Source: Geothermovivens sp964644845
Lineage (GTDB): Bacteria > Zhuqueibacterota > Zhuqueibacteria > Oleimicrobiales > Geothermoviventaceae
Assembly: GCA_964644845.1 (NCBI GenBank)
Contig: CAZXXS010000083.1
Coordinates: 1 to 46,311, forward strand
Direction of reading: 5' to 3'
DNA length: 46,311 nt
The notes under the pieces: generated by a model
What the model was told of the DNA's origin: nothing
Database searches by the model: none
What the model saw: only the letters and a program-made list of their open reading frames with translations
Shown: positions 7,668 through 17,021 of the stretch, piece by piece
Numbering within the stretch: the first letter of the stretch is position 1
Layout of the letters: every line of letters begins with the position of its first letter
Made by a program: the position numbers and the translations under genes

Positions 7668-9139
7668 AGGTCGTCTTGGCTCTTGATCTGGGCACGACGG
7701 GGAATCGGGTGATTGCCTTTTCGCGGGACGGCGAGATCCTGGCCAAGTCCTACTACGAATTCCCCCAGATTTTCCCGAAGCCGGGGTGGGTGGAACACAA
7801 TCCTCAAGACATTGTCGATACCACGTTTCGGGCTTTAAGAGACGTCCTCAGCGAAGTCGGAGCCACGAACGTCGAGACCATTGGCATCACCAACCAGCGT
7901 GAGACAACGGTTCTGTGGGACCGCCGTAGTGGAAAACCGATTTACAACGCGATCGTTTGGCAGTGCCGACGAACCGCAGACATTTGCCAGCGGCTGGCTG
8001 ACCACGAGAGCGTCATTCGAGCGAGAACCGGTTTGCCGCTCGATCCGTACTTCTCCGCTACAAAGATTCGGTGGTTGCTCGAAAACGTGTCGGGAGCGGA
8101 AGAGTTAGCCCGGGACGGGAACCTTGCGTTCGGTACCGTCGACACATGGATTTTGTGGAATTTGACCGGTGGCAAAGTGCACGCGACGGAGCCAAGTAAC
8201 GCCTCGCGCACGTTGCTTTTCAACATCCGCGAGAAGCGCTTCGATCCGGAACTCTTGACCATCTTTGGCGTGCCCGAAGGCATTTTGCCGGAGGTGAAGG
8301 CGAGTGGAAGCCCGTTCGGTGAAACGGATCCATCCCTGACCGGGGGACGGGCCATCCCGATCACGGGTATCCTTGGTGACCAGCAAGCGTCACTTTTTGC
8401 ACAGGGTGGGTGGCAGGAAGGTGTAGTTAAAAACACCTACGGTACGGGTCTGTTCGCCATGACTTCTACCGGGAAGAACCCGAGTGAGCCGGGAAAGCTC
8501 GTGAGCACTGTGGCATGGGAAATCGACGGCGAGACGACGTACGCACTCGAGGGCAGCGTTTTCGTGGGTGGTTCGAGTGTGCAGTGGCTGCGCGACGGGC
8601 TGAAAATCATCGAGAATTCGGCCGACACGGAGCCCCTGGCTTCATCCCTCGCCTCGAACGAGGGGGTCTACTTTGTGCCAGCCCTGGTTGGGCTCGGAGC
8701 ACCGTACTGGGACCCTACGGCTCGAGGCATGATCATTGGCTTGACCCGCGGCACCAAGCGGGAGCACCTGGCGCGTGCTACCCTGGAGGCTATCGCTTAC
8801 CAGACACGCGACGTGGTCGAGGAAATGCAGAAGCTGGCTGGTAAGAAGCTCCAAACGCTGCGGGTGGATGGCGGGGCAAGCCAGAACAACTTCCTGATGC
8901 AGTTCCAGGCTGACATCTTGGACGTTGTAGTCGAGCGACCGGTTGTGACAGAGACGACGGCCCTTGGTGCGGCCGGCATCGCCGGAATCACGGCCGGGAT
9001 CTGGACGTGGGACGAGTTCCTCAGCGTTCGAAAAACCGATCGCGTGTTCGAATCCAGGCTTGACCGGGTAGAACGCGAGCGTCTGTATGCGAAGTGGAAA
9101 GAAGCGGTGAAACGGGCCAGAGGCTGGGCAGCCATTTGA
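7664..9139 (+). CDS. glpK: Glycerol kinase
   Basis: A 491-residue FGGY-family kinase transferring phosphate from ATP to glycerol. It shows the N-terminal phosphate loop A-L-D-L-G-T-T-G-N-R, the substrate-binding T-N-Q-R-E-T-T-V-L-W-D, I-V-W-Q-C-R-R, the signature G-I-L-G-D-Q-Q-A-S-L-F-A-Q, K-N-T-Y-G-T-G, and the C-terminal R-V-D-G-G-A-S-Q-N-N-F-L-M-Q-F-Q-A-D. Length and motif order match GlpK rather than xylulo- or gluconokinases. It overlaps gpsA by four bases, so the two are coupled. No glycerol facilitator or glpD lies nearby, and I saw no T-tract terminator behind it. Confidence 0.95.
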   Translation: MKVVLALDLGTTGNRVIAFSRDGEILAKSYYEFPQIFPKPGWVEHNPQDIVDTTFRALRDVLSEVGATNVETIGITNQRETTVLWDRRSGKPIYNAIVWQCRRTADICQRLADHESVIRARTGLPLDPYFSATKIRWLLENVSGAEELARDGNLAFGTVDTWILWNLTGGKVHATEPSNASRTLLFNIREKRFDPELLTIFGVPEGILPEVKASGSPFGETDPSLTGGRAIPITGILGDQQASLFAQGGWQEGVVKNTYGTGLFAMTSTGKNPSEPGKLVSTVAWEIDGETTYALEGSVFVGGSSVQWLRDGLKIIENSADTEPLASSLASNEGVYFVPALVGLGAPYWDPTARGMIIGLTRGTKREHLARATLEAIAYQTRDVVEEMQKLAGKKLQTLRVDGGASQNNFLMQFQADILDVVVERPVVTETTALGAAGIAGITAGIWTWDEFLSVRKTDRVFESRLDRVERERLYAKWKEAVKRARGWAAI

Positions 9140-9489
9140 GCCCGCAGGCCGAGCACCTGCAGGTGGCGCCCGAACGTGAAAGGTGGGTGGTCGGACCAAG
9201 TGTGTGGCCACCTCGGCCGGGTATCACGGCGATTCTCGACGTGCGAGTTTGTTCTGGGTTTGGCTTTTGGGGCAAGATGCGGTTGCATTTTGCCGGTGAA
9301 CGTGGTTCGGGAGCCGAGCCAGGGACAAACACGACAAGAAAGTGGGGGTGCCCCGAACCGATGTCCGTTGGTTTTCCTGCGACGTAGCTTGTGATCTCTG
9401 GACGGTGCATTGGCCGTAGAACAAACAAAAAAAGCCGTGGTTCCCCGTGAGCTGGGCAACCACGGCCAGAAGCGGTTTGGGAATGGCTG
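9140..9489. other. Convergent intergenic region
   Basis: 350 bases between the ends of glpK (+) and the PfpI-family gene (-). It contains the palindrome CACCTGCAGGTG shortly after glpK, which lacks a T-tract, and at its right end the strong terminator of the - strand transcript (listed separately). No gene is supported on either strand. Confidence 0.5.
9427..9466 (-). terminator. Rho-independent terminator of the PfpI-family gene
   Basis: On the - strand GCCGTGGTT (9466-9458) pairs perfectly with AACCACGGC (9442-9434), followed at once by seven T (9433-9427) and more T-rich sequence. It lies 23 bases behind the stop codon. This is the clearest intrinsic terminator in the window. Confidence 0.9.
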
Positions 9490-10038
9490 TTATTTCTTCA
9501 ACAGTTTGATGAATTCGCGCATGAAGCCAGGGTGGTCTGGCCACGCCCTGGACGTCACCAGATTGCCGTCCACCACGACTTCCTGGTCGAGGAAGGTTGC
9601 ACCGGCATTCTCCACGTCGGCTTTCAGCGCTGGGTAGGCCGTCACGGTTTTCCCCTTGATGAGTCCGTACGCCCCCAGAATGAGGGCCGCGTGACAGATG
9701 GCAGCTACAGGCTTGCCAGCATCGAAGAAGTGTTTCACGATGTTCGGCAGGGATTCGTCGTTGCGGATCCACTCGGGTGCCCGACCGCCAGGGATGACCA
9801 AACCCTCGTAGTCAGCGGCATTTACATCCTTGAAAGCGATGTCGACGGGCACGCGGTAACCCAGCTTCTCCGTGTACGTGTCGAACCCTGGTTCGAAATC
9901 GTGCACGACCGCTTGCAGCACCTTCTTCGTTGGTGCTGCGATGTCCACGTCGTAGCCTTCCTCTTTCAAACGCTGGTAGGGGTACATCACTTCCAGCGAT
10001 TCTGCGGCATCTCCCGTGATGATCAGGATCTTGCCCAT
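9490..10038 (-). CDS. DJ-1/PfpI family protein
   Basis: A 182-residue protein of the DJ-1/PfpI superfamily. The nucleophile elbow A-I-C-H-A-A places the reactive Cys at 115 with His116, and Glu13 in A-A-E-S-L-E matches the conserved acidic partner. V-I-P-G-G-R-A-P-E-W precedes it, and the C-terminal T-S-R-A-W-P-D strand is typical of PfpI/YhbO members. Relatives have been described as intracellular proteases or as glyoxalase/deglycase-like stress proteins; which applies here is not decided. GGGAGG stands before the ATG. It is followed by a strong terminator and separated by 150 bases from tonB, so it may have its own promoter. Confidence 0.88.
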   Translation of the reverse strand: MGKILIITGDAAESLEVMYPYQRLKEEGYDVDIAAPTKKVLQAVVHDFEPGFDTYTEKLGYRVPVDIAFKDVNAADYEGLVIPGGRAPEWIRNDESLPNIVKHFFDAGKPVAAICHAALILGAYGLIKGKTVTAYPALKADVENAGATFLDQEVVVDGNLVTSRAWPDHPGFMREFIKLLKK

Positions 10039-10188
10039 GGTTCACCTCCCTTGCTTGTTCCCACAGCGACTTGTGTAACGGGCAGCGCCAACCGCAAGGT
10101 GAACGTCGAGGCTGTTGGTTGACATCCTGGCAAAGGGCTTACAGGTGGACAGGTTGAACTACTGCGACACCAACGCGCGAGCACCCCG

Positions 10189-11001
10189 TCACTTCAACAC
10201 CCACCGGAACGTGATGATGCCTTCCTGTTCAACCTGGGGTACGTCCGGGGGTAGAGCGTTGAATCGCCACTGCCGGAAGGCGGCTAACGTGATGCGTTCG
10301 AGCGTGGCTTCGCCGCTTTTGCGCACGAGCACAGCTCGACCAACCATGCCGTTGGGCAACACGGTGAAACGGATGCGAACCACTGCTTCCCGGTTGATTC
10401 CTTCCGGGTACTTGGGGATCACCTTTACCAAAATTGTTCGTTTGGCCGCTTCCCCCTCGATTACGAATGGCTGCGCTTTGCCTGCACTGGTTTTGGGAAC
10501 GGGTGCAGGCGTCACCTTGGCCTCTTCCTGTGTTGGCGTCGGGGTGGGAAGCAGCTTGTCTCCGCCAGTTCCGGAGAGGGCATGCGTGAGGTCTCCGGGC
10601 AGACGGTGTGCCTCGATCTTGTCGGGAACCAGTGCACTCGGCATTTCGCTGGGCGAGAGTTTCCCCGCGTCGCGAGCGCTGAGTTTGGGCTCCTCTGGTT
10701 CAAGCATCCGGCGTTTCGGCAGCTTGATCAGTTCCGATCCTCGGTCGGCCTGCTGAGCCGCAGAAGGCTGTTCCGTGACCTCTTTCTTTGCTGTTGCGGC
10801 TGGCTTTGCTGGAGGGCGCCTGGCAGGAGCCGGTGGGGAAAGAACAGCGAAACTGATCTCCGTAAACTCTGGCGGTTCGAAGTGAAACCTGATGGGCACG
10901 AACGCCAGCAGCAGAAGCAGAGTGACGTGGAACAGAGCGGAGTAGAGTAACGCTCTCCACCAGTCGAATTTCCAGGATTTGGGTGAAGAGAGGTCAGCCA
11001 T
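10189..11001 (-). CDS. tonB: TonB family energy-transducing protein
   Basis: A 270-residue inner-membrane-anchored periplasmic protein. One transmembrane helix lies at about 15-37 (L-L-Y-S-A-L-F-H-V-T-L-L-L-L-L), with the His common in TonB anchors. A Pro/Ala/Lys-rich periplasmic spacer follows (about 55-190). The C-terminal TonB domain covers about 195-270: P-x-Y-P-E-G-I-N-R-E-A-V-V-R-I-R-F, L-P-N-G-M-V-G, A-F-R-Q-W-R-F. It links ExbB-ExbD proton flow to outer membrane receptors. It lies five bases after exbD. Likely partners in the window are the barrels at 12223 and 3707. Confidence 0.9.
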   Translation of the reverse strand: MADLSSPKSWKFDWWRALLYSALFHVTLLLLLAFVPIRFHFEPPEFTEISFAVLSPPAPARRPPAKPAATAKKEVTEQPSAAQQADRGSELIKLPKRRMLEPEEPKLSARDAGKLSPSEMPSALVPDKIEAHRLPGDLTHALSGTGGDKLLPTPTPTQEEAKVTPAPVPKTSAGKAQPFVIEGEAAKRTILVKVIPKYPEGINREAVVRIRFTVLPNGMVGRAVLVRKSGEATLERITLAAFRQWRFNALPPDVPQVEQEGIITFRWVLK

Positions 11002-11006
11002 GATGT

Positions 11007-11408
11007 CTACTTGCCCGGTTGCGTTGCGATGAAAAAGCGGCTTGCCCCAGCCGTTTTGGCCAGGTCGATTACTTCGATCGTTTTGGCCAGTGTCAGGTCT
11101 TTGTCAGCCCGGATAACCACCAGCTGATCCGGTTTCTCTGCCAAAAGCTTCTGAAGTTGACCGCCAAGCTCCCCGAGCAGTGTGCGCCTCCCGTTCAGGA
11201 AGATTTCCTGGTCCCGCGTGATCGTGAGGACGATTTGTTTTTGCTGTGCTGTTTCTGTGGAAGCCGCTTTCGGCAAACGCACCTTGATTCCCGGCTGTAC
11301 AATGTAGGAACTGGAGAGCAGGAAAAAAATCAGGAGAAGCAACACAATGTCGGTCAGCGAAATGGCCGAGAATGTGGTCATCAGTTTCCTGTTAGTCCGA
11401 AATTCCAT
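11007..11408 (-). CDS. exbD: ExbD/TolR family proton-channel subunit
   Basis: A 133-residue protein with one N-terminal transmembrane helix, S-L-T-D-I-V-L-L-L-L-I-F-F-L-L, carrying the essential membrane Asp at residue 20. A periplasmic domain follows with the V-I-R-A-D-K pattern of ExbD/TolR. It works with ExbB in the inner membrane to couple proton motive force to TonB. Its start lies inside exbB, a 17-base overlap. TolR is the alternative, but TonB immediately downstream and the absence of tolB or pal here favour ExbD. Confidence 0.9.
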   Translation of the reverse strand: MEFRTNRKLMTTFSAISLTDIVLLLLIFFLLSSSYIVQPGIKVRLPKAASTETAQQKQIVLTITRDQEIFLNGRRTLLGELGGQLQKLLAEKPDQLVVIRADKDLTLAKTIEVIDLAKTAGASRFFIATQPGK

Positions 11409-12027
11409 GAACCCTCTCCCGTTCCAGCAACATGTCGAGAATTTCTGTGGAGCTCACCTGCATTTCGAACACAACCCGCTCAATTTTCCCCTGGAGCCAG
11501 TTGTAGAAGATCAAAGCCGGGATGCCAACGGTCAGGCCCGCAGCGGTTGTGATCAGCGCTTCCCAGATGCCCCCGGCCAGTACCGAAGCGTCTACATTCC
11601 CGGCCTGGGCCTGAACCTGCATGAAGGCCCGGATCATTCCCGTCACCGTCCCGAGAAAACCGATCAGCGGGCTGATGGCAGCTACAGTGCCCAGTGCCCC
11701 GAGATTCCGTTCGAGTTGAAAGATCTCTGCTTTCCCCGCCGCTTCGATCGCTTCTTTGATTTCTTCTCTGGGCCGGTCGTGTTTCTCGATGGCAGCCTTG
11801 GTGATCTTGGCCACGGGCCCCGGTGTGCGCTTGGCCAAGGCGATGGCTTCTTCAATCCGATCCTTGAGCAGCAGGTTCTTCACCTGCAGGATGAAAGCGG
11901 CAGTGTTGATCTGGACCTTGCGCAAAGTCCACCAGCGTTCGATGACAACGGCGACGGCGATGACGGAACAGAGGCCGATGAAAATCATCAACACGCCGCC
12001 TTTGACCAGGATGTCGATCAGCGACAT
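11392..12027 (-). CDS. exbB: ExbB/TolQ/MotA family proton-channel subunit
   Basis: A 211-residue inner membrane protein with three predicted helices: about 10-30 (G-V-L-M-I-F-I-G-L-C-S-V), about 110-135 (A-A-I-S-P-L-I-G-F-L-G-T-V-T-G-M) and about 150-175 (A-L-I-T-T-A-A-G-L-T-V-G-I-P-A). The last two carry the Thr-rich faces typical of ExbB/TolQ. An excellent AGGAGG lies before the ATG. It is the first gene of exbB-exbD-tonB, 195 bases after the receptor-like gene and in the same direction. Confidence 0.93.
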   Translation of the reverse strand: MSLIDILVKGGVLMIFIGLCSVIAVAVVIERWWTLRKVQINTAAFILQVKNLLLKDRIEEAIALAKRTPGPVAKITKAAIEKHDRPREEIKEAIEAAGKAEIFQLERNLGALGTVAAISPLIGFLGTVTGMIRAFMQVQAQAGNVDASVLAGGIWEALITTAAGLTVGIPALIFYNWLQGKIERVVFEMQVSSTEILDMLLERERVHGISD

Positions 12028-12222
12028 TCTTCCTCCTGCGTGTTCAGATCCAGTGTAGTGTCTGTCCTACGGTGTCGCGTTGCGGCGATCCTCCTGCGTA
12101 CCCGATTCACTTTGAACCGTGCTTCTCGACGATGCTTGGGCGTCCAACCCCAAGCGGTAGAACAACCTGCCCAGCTTGCTTTGGCCAGTCCAGGGTGAGA
12201 TTGCAGCGGGCTGCAAGGACCG

Positions 12223-13998
12223 CTACCAGGTTCCGTGAAGGCCCAGGGCCAGCAAGCGCCCAAATTCTGGGTGCCCTGGCCACAGAATGACGTTGTCGTT
12301 CAGGAGGTTTCGCACCTCCAGACGAAGCATGACACCCTTCGTGAGCAGAACCTCGGCATTCGCTTGCAGCGAAACGTAATCCGGCAGCGTTTCGGATCCA
12401 TCCAGCGTTGCTGTACGGCCTTTGATCCAGGTGCCAAGAAGGCCAAAGCGCACGCTACGTGCAGCTCGCCAGGACACCCGAACGGGTACGCTCCAGTGCG
12501 GCAAGAAAGGCCGACGTGAAAAGCTGGGCAGAGACGCCGCGAAAGGCTGCCCAGCCAGCTCCTCGCTCACCTGATTGAGGTCCACGGAAATGTCTACCGC
12601 TGAACTGGGGAAGAAATCCAGCCCAAGGGAGATGAGATTCCGTTCGAGCTTGGCGAGCCGAGCGAGACCAAAGACCGTTGTGCCGGTGCTACCAGGTGTG
12701 CCGGAAGTATCTACACGCAGTTCCCAAAAGGGCGCATCAAAATGCGTAGACCGGCTGACTTTGGCGCGGATTCGCGTGCCGCGTACGAGTCGTAACTCAC
12801 CCCCGAACGTAATTTCGGGTTCGACGCGTTCGGCGCTCCAGTCGACACTGAAGGGGTCGAGGAACCGGTTGTCCAACCAAAGCTGGTGAGGCACCAACAG
12901 CCGGTAGCCGGAGCGGACTTCAGCGAAGATCCCGAGTTGCTCACTGAGGCTGAGGGCTGTTCGCACCAGGTAAAAAGCCCGTGTAGAACGCTGACCGGTC
13001 AGAGGCTTGTGTGTGGCTAACTCAGCCCCTACAGCCACAGAGGCCCGCTCTGCGACGGGGAAGTCCAGCTCGGCCCCGAGCGTTGTCAAGTCGTTTCCGG
13101 ATTTGAGCGAGTCGAAGTCCGCCGGGCGAAAGCGATTGCCCGTGTAGCCGAGGCTGACGGCCAGACTGGCTACACCAACTGAAACGTCTCCCGTGGCGTC
13201 GAAATGCATCCAGTGTCCGCTGGAGCGCCACTGCAGGGGGGAGCGCGCCACGTCGGCCATCTGGCTGAGGTCGAGGCTCCGGTAAGTGGCGTCGAAGCGG
13301 AGTCCGAGCCGGTTGTTCAGCTGTTGATTGCCGTCGACAGACAGGTCCACAAAGTCGGCTTTCCGGTCGACGAGGGCACTGTTCATGCCGTAACGCTGTT
13401 TGCCGAAGGCAAGCGTTGCTCTGGCCGAAGCCGTTTCCGAAAAATCGCGGCTGGCCCTGCCGCTCAAGGCCCAGGTCGTGTACTCCGAGTTCGGGTACTG
13501 CCCGTCGCTGCGGTCGAAGTTTCCCGAAATCTGGTAACTCCAACGGTCGCGCTGGGCCCAGTGTGTCGCCAGTGCGCGGGCCGAGCGAAAGTCACCGTAG
13601 CTTGCCAGCCACTCCAGGCCCGCCGAACGCAGCCGGGTTGGGTGTCGACCCATCTCCTTTTGCCCGACGGTTTCCAGCGAAAAGCGCACCGGCTTGTACT
13701 CCTGATGGCGTTCGCGCAGTTGAACCGACACCGCGCCGCCGTACAATTTTTCGCCACTCAAGCGACGCGTGCGATCTTGTCCCACGATCAGCACGTCGGG
13801 CAACTCCAGACGGGAACGCTCCTGGACTGATGCCTTTGGTGTCTGTTTTTCGGATGTGCGCAGCGTGTCGGTCCTGGTCGGCAGCCGTGTTGGCGGAGGC
13901 TGCGGTTTGCTTTCCTGCGCAAACAATCCACCTGTGGCAGTGAGAAAAAGAGCAGCTACTGCCAGAGCCCAAGAAGGGTAGACAGGTCGTAGGCGCAT
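12223..13998 (-). CDS. TonB-dependent-receptor-like outer membrane barrel
   Basis: A 591-residue outer membrane protein. The signal peptide ends near residue 30 at L-F-A-Q. After a Thr/Pro-rich linker comes L-P-D-V-L-I-V-G-Q-D-R, a short segment common in the barrels that accompany TPR/ExbBD operons in this kind of bacterium. The barrel has alternating strands and ends in L-G-L-H-G-T-W with a terminal aromatic residue. I see no complete plug domain, so it is a receptor-like porin rather than a canonical TonB-dependent receptor. The ATG at 13998 is chosen because the signal peptide starts there and the TPR gene ends five bases upstream; an in-frame upstream start would lie inside that gene. 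Confidence 0.7.
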   Translation of the reverse strand: MRLRPVYPSWALAVAALFLTATGGLFAQESKPQPPPTRLPTRTDTLRTSEKQTPKASVQERSRLELPDVLIVGQDRTRRLSGEKLYGGAVSVQLRERHQEYKPVRFSLETVGQKEMGRHPTRLRSAGLEWLASYGDFRSARALATHWAQRDRWSYQISGNFDRSDGQYPNSEYTTWALSGRASRDFSETASARATLAFGKQRYGMNSALVDRKADFVDLSVDGNQQLNNRLGLRFDATYRSLDLSQMADVARSPLQWRSSGHWMHFDATGDVSVGVASLAVSLGYTGNRFRPADFDSLKSGNDLTTLGAELDFPVAERASVAVGAELATHKPLTGQRSTRAFYLVRTALSLSEQLGIFAEVRSGYRLLVPHQLWLDNRFLDPFSVDWSAERVEPEITFGGELRLVRGTRIRAKVSRSTHFDAPFWELRVDTSGTPGSTGTTVFGLARLAKLERNLISLGLDFFPSSAVDISVDLNQVSEELAGQPFAASLPSFSRRPFLPHWSVPVRVSWRAARSVRFGLLGTWIKGRTATLDGSETLPDYVSLQANAEVLLTKGVMLRLEVRNLLNDNVILWPGHPEFGRLLALGLHGTW

Positions 13999-14003
13999 TC
14001 GGC

Positions 14004-17000
14004 TCACTTTCCGACGAGCTCCTGCAACTTTGCTTGTGCCAGCTTCACGACTTCCTGATCCTGAGCGGACAGCAGGCTTCTGTACAGCTTCCGTGCCTCG
14101 CTCCAGTTCTCCAGCTTTTCGTTGGCCTCGGCCGCCCGCAAGGTCGCTTTGGCGACCCAATCCGGGTACGAGGGGTACAGGTACTTGACTTTAAGAAACT
14201 CCACAGCTGCCTTTTCGAAATTTCCCTGCGCGAAGTCGCATTCTCCCAGCCAGTACTGCGTTTCGGCAGCCACTGCACCTTCCGCTTCTTTTAGCAGGCT
14301 CCGCAACTGCTGCCGTGCGCGGTCCACAGCGCCGGACTGAAAGTCTACCTTTGCCAGCCCAAGCCGAGCTTCGGCCAGCGAGGCGCTCTCGCTGTAGTCC
14401 ACAGCCGCCCGCTCGAAGAGGGCGCGCGCCTTTTCGAGTTCTCCCTGGTCAAGGGCAAGCTTGCCAGCCTCCACAAGCGCAACGGGAGCGAGAGGGCTGT
14501 TCGGGTAAGTTTGCCAGACACGCTGAAAGTAGCTGGCAGCGTCCTCGACGTGGCCTTCGTCGCGGAAGGTTTGCGCCGCTCTCAAAAGAGCTTCGGGCGC
14601 AGCTTTACTTTTCGGAAACTCCTGCCACTGGCGCACAAACGCATCCACGGCGCGCTGACTGTCGTCCAACTTCAGGTAAGCTTCTCCAATCCAGAGCCAG
14701 GCGGATTCCGCCGCTTTGGAGTCGGGGTAGGCTCTGAGCAGACGTCTGTACTCATCGATGGCTTCACCGTAACGACCGAGATTGAAGAAGAGCTCCGCTT
14801 TGCGCTGCATAAGCTCAACGGCCAGGCTCTTATCGGGGTAGCGCGCGATGAACCGATCGGCAAGAGCCAGAACACTGTCGACCTGGCCCAGCTGCAGCAG
14901 TGACCACTGCAAGCCGCTGATGGCGTCGCGAGTCATGTCGCCATCTGGGAAAGCGTCGATCACGTAGCGGTACTGGTGGGCGGCATCCTGGTACCGACCC
15001 ATGTTGTAGTAGCAGTCTGCAATGTAGTACGCGGCGTCGTCGACGAACTCGCTACCCGGGTACCTACTTTGCAGCTGATTGAAGACGTCGATGGCTTCGC
15101 TGTAGCGTTCGAGCTTAAAGAGCGTTCGTCCAACCCAGAACAGCGCTTCGGCAGCTAACGGCTTGTCCGGGTAGCGCTTCACGACTTCCTGAAAGGTTGT
15201 CAGGGCATCCTGGTAGCTCTCGGTACGAAACGAGCAGACGGCCATTTGAAAGAGAGCTTCGGCCCGACGCGAGGGATCCTTTGTGAGGCTGAGGACCTGT
15301 TTGTAGAGTCGGCGCGCGTCGTTGTACGCTTTGAGGTTAAACTGCGCGTCGGCCTGGCGTAGAACAGCGTCCGCCTTGAGCTGGGCATCTGTTGCCTTCT
15401 GTCGTGCCAGTGCGAACGACTTAGCAGCGTCCGCAAACAGGCCCATTTTCAACTCGCACCATCCCTTTCCGTAGACGGACTCTGCAAACCTGTCTGACCG
15501 CGGAAATTTCTCAATGACTTGCTCGTACACAAGCTTAGCTTCGGGCCAACGCTTCAGGCGGTAGAGTGCCTCGGCCTTCCAGAAGAGTGCGTCGTCCACG
15601 AGTTCGTTGCCTGGGTAGGTGCTGATGAGCTTGTCGAACGTTTCGATGGCGGCTTCGTAAGCTTGGCGCTGGTACTGAGCCCACCCGAGCTTAAAAAGGG
15701 CGCGTGGTACTACCCCGGCTTCCGGAAACTTGCGCTCCACAAGCTTGTACGCAGCCACGGCGCCTTCGAGATCCCCGCTCGCCAGTCGGCACTCGCCAAC
15801 CATCAGCTGAGCGTCCGGTGCGAGTTCTGCCTGCGGGTACACGCGGACGATTTGCTCAAAAGCAGCTGACGCTTCGTCGTAGCGCTGATCCTGAAAAGCG
15901 AGACTCCCGAGCTCGTAAAGCGCGCCCGGCGCTTCTTTGCTCTTCGGAAATTGGTCCACCAGTTCCTGGAACGTTTGCGTGGCTTGATCTGCTTTTCCGG
16001 AAGCTTTGTAGGCCTGACCAATCTGGTAGAGCGCCGACGCTTTTACCTCGTCGGAAGCGCTCACGTCGAGTGCTTTGCGGAAAGCGACGATTGCGTCGGT
16101 GTACTGCTTCTTCTGAAGGTAGCTCCAGCCGAGTCCGTACCACGCTTCGTCTACCAGGTCTTTTCCCACGACCGGGTCTGTCAGATCCCGGTAGACCTGG
16201 ATGGCGCCGTCCGCGTCGCCGGAACGAAGCAGGGACTCTGCGAGCAGAAACTGCGCTTCCAGACGCTTTTCGTGGCCGGGGAAACGTTCCACTGCTGAGC
16301 GCAACGCCTTGGCGGCTTTGCTGAAATCGCCTTCTGAGAAAAAGCAAAAGCCGATTCGGTAAAACGCGGAACCTTTGAGTTCGCTTTTCGGGTAGTCCGA
16401 GAGGATTTTCGCGTAAGCTGCACGAGCTTTTGCGTAGTCCCCCTGTTTTTCGTAGATCCAACCGATCGAGTAGTAGGCGTAGTCAGCGACGGGCGACTTG
16501 GGATTTTCTTGCACAGAACGAGCGTAGGCCTGCAACGCCTCGTTGTACTTCTGCTGCCGGTAGAGGGTTTCGCCCAACCAGTAGTGAGCTTCGGCAAGGA
16601 GGGGAGAACTCGGAAACTGCTTCAGAAAGGCGCGCAGAGCCTGTTCAGCTTCGGCGTAACGTGAGAGGTAAAAATAGGCCTGCCCCAGACGAAATTGTGC
16701 CTGGTCGCGGTATCCCACGGCGGGGTAGTCGGTCAGAAGCTTGCGGTACTCACGGACGGCTTCGCTGTAGTTTTGGAGGTTGAAGTGACACTCGGCCAGC
16801 AAAAACTGGGCGTCGCCGGCGTGGGAACCGTTTGGGTACTTCTGCAGAAACTCCTGGAGCTGGTCTGCTGCCAGACGGTACAGGCCGTCCTGGAACATGC
16901 CCCGTGCCACTGAGAAGTCTTCCTCTTCGGAGGAAGGCCGAAGCTGAGGTCCATCGGAGGTCGCAAAGACCGTTACCGGTAGGCTCAGCAGCAAGAGTGT

Positions 17001-17021
17001 CCACACGAATTTCTTGGTCAT
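14004..17021 (-). CDS. Large periplasmic TPR-repeat protein
   Basis: A 1005-residue exported protein with a signal peptide (about 1-24, ending V-F-A-T) and then roughly 25 tandem tetratricopeptide repeats of about 36-37 residues with the bacterial envelope pattern (F/Y-P-x-S, A-x-A-x-Y-x-L-G-E, Y-x-x-A). The repeats resemble those of BamD and CpoB/YbgF. It probably scaffolds an envelope complex. It is followed after five bases by the receptor-like barrel and then exbB-exbD-tonB, an arrangement like tol-pal with CpoB but with a much longer repeat protein. The ATG at 17021 has GGTGA upstream; a GTG at 17030 is the alternative. The exact role is unknown. Confidence 0.85.
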   Translation of the reverse strand: MTKKFVWTLLLLSLPVTVFATSDGPQLRPSSEEEDFSVARGMFQDGLYRLAADQLQEFLQKYPNGSHAGDAQFLLAECHFNLQNYSEAVREYRKLLTDYPAVGYRDQAQFRLGQAYFYLSRYAEAEQALRAFLKQFPSSPLLAEAHYWLGETLYRQQKYNEALQAYARSVQENPKSPVADYAYYSIGWIYEKQGDYAKARAAYAKILSDYPKSELKGSAFYRIGFCFFSEGDFSKAAKALRSAVERFPGHEKRLEAQFLLAESLLRSGDADGAIQVYRDLTDPVVGKDLVDEAWYGLGWSYLQKKQYTDAIVAFRKALDVSASDEVKASALYQIGQAYKASGKADQATQTFQELVDQFPKSKEAPGALYELGSLAFQDQRYDEASAAFEQIVRVYPQAELAPDAQLMVGECRLASGDLEGAVAAYKLVERKFPEAGVVPRALFKLGWAQYQRQAYEAAIETFDKLISTYPGNELVDDALFWKAEALYRLKRWPEAKLVYEQVIEKFPRSDRFAESVYGKGWCELKMGLFADAAKSFALARQKATDAQLKADAVLRQADAQFNLKAYNDARRLYKQVLSLTKDPSRRAEALFQMAVCSFRTESYQDALTTFQEVVKRYPDKPLAAEALFWVGRTLFKLERYSEAIDVFNQLQSRYPGSEFVDDAAYYIADCYYNMGRYQDAAHQYRYVIDAFPDGDMTRDAISGLQWSLLQLGQVDSVLALADRFIARYPDKSLAVELMQRKAELFFNLGRYGEAIDEYRRLLRAYPDSKAAESAWLWIGEAYLKLDDSQRAVDAFVRQWQEFPKSKAAPEALLRAAQTFRDEGHVEDAASYFQRVWQTYPNSPLAPVALVEAGKLALDQGELEKARALFERAAVDYSESASLAEARLGLAKVDFQSGAVDRARQQLRSLLKEAEGAVAAETQYWLGECDFAQGNFEKAAVEFLKVKYLYPSYPDWVAKATLRAAEANEKLENWSEARKLYRSLLSAQDQEVVKLAQAKLQELVGK

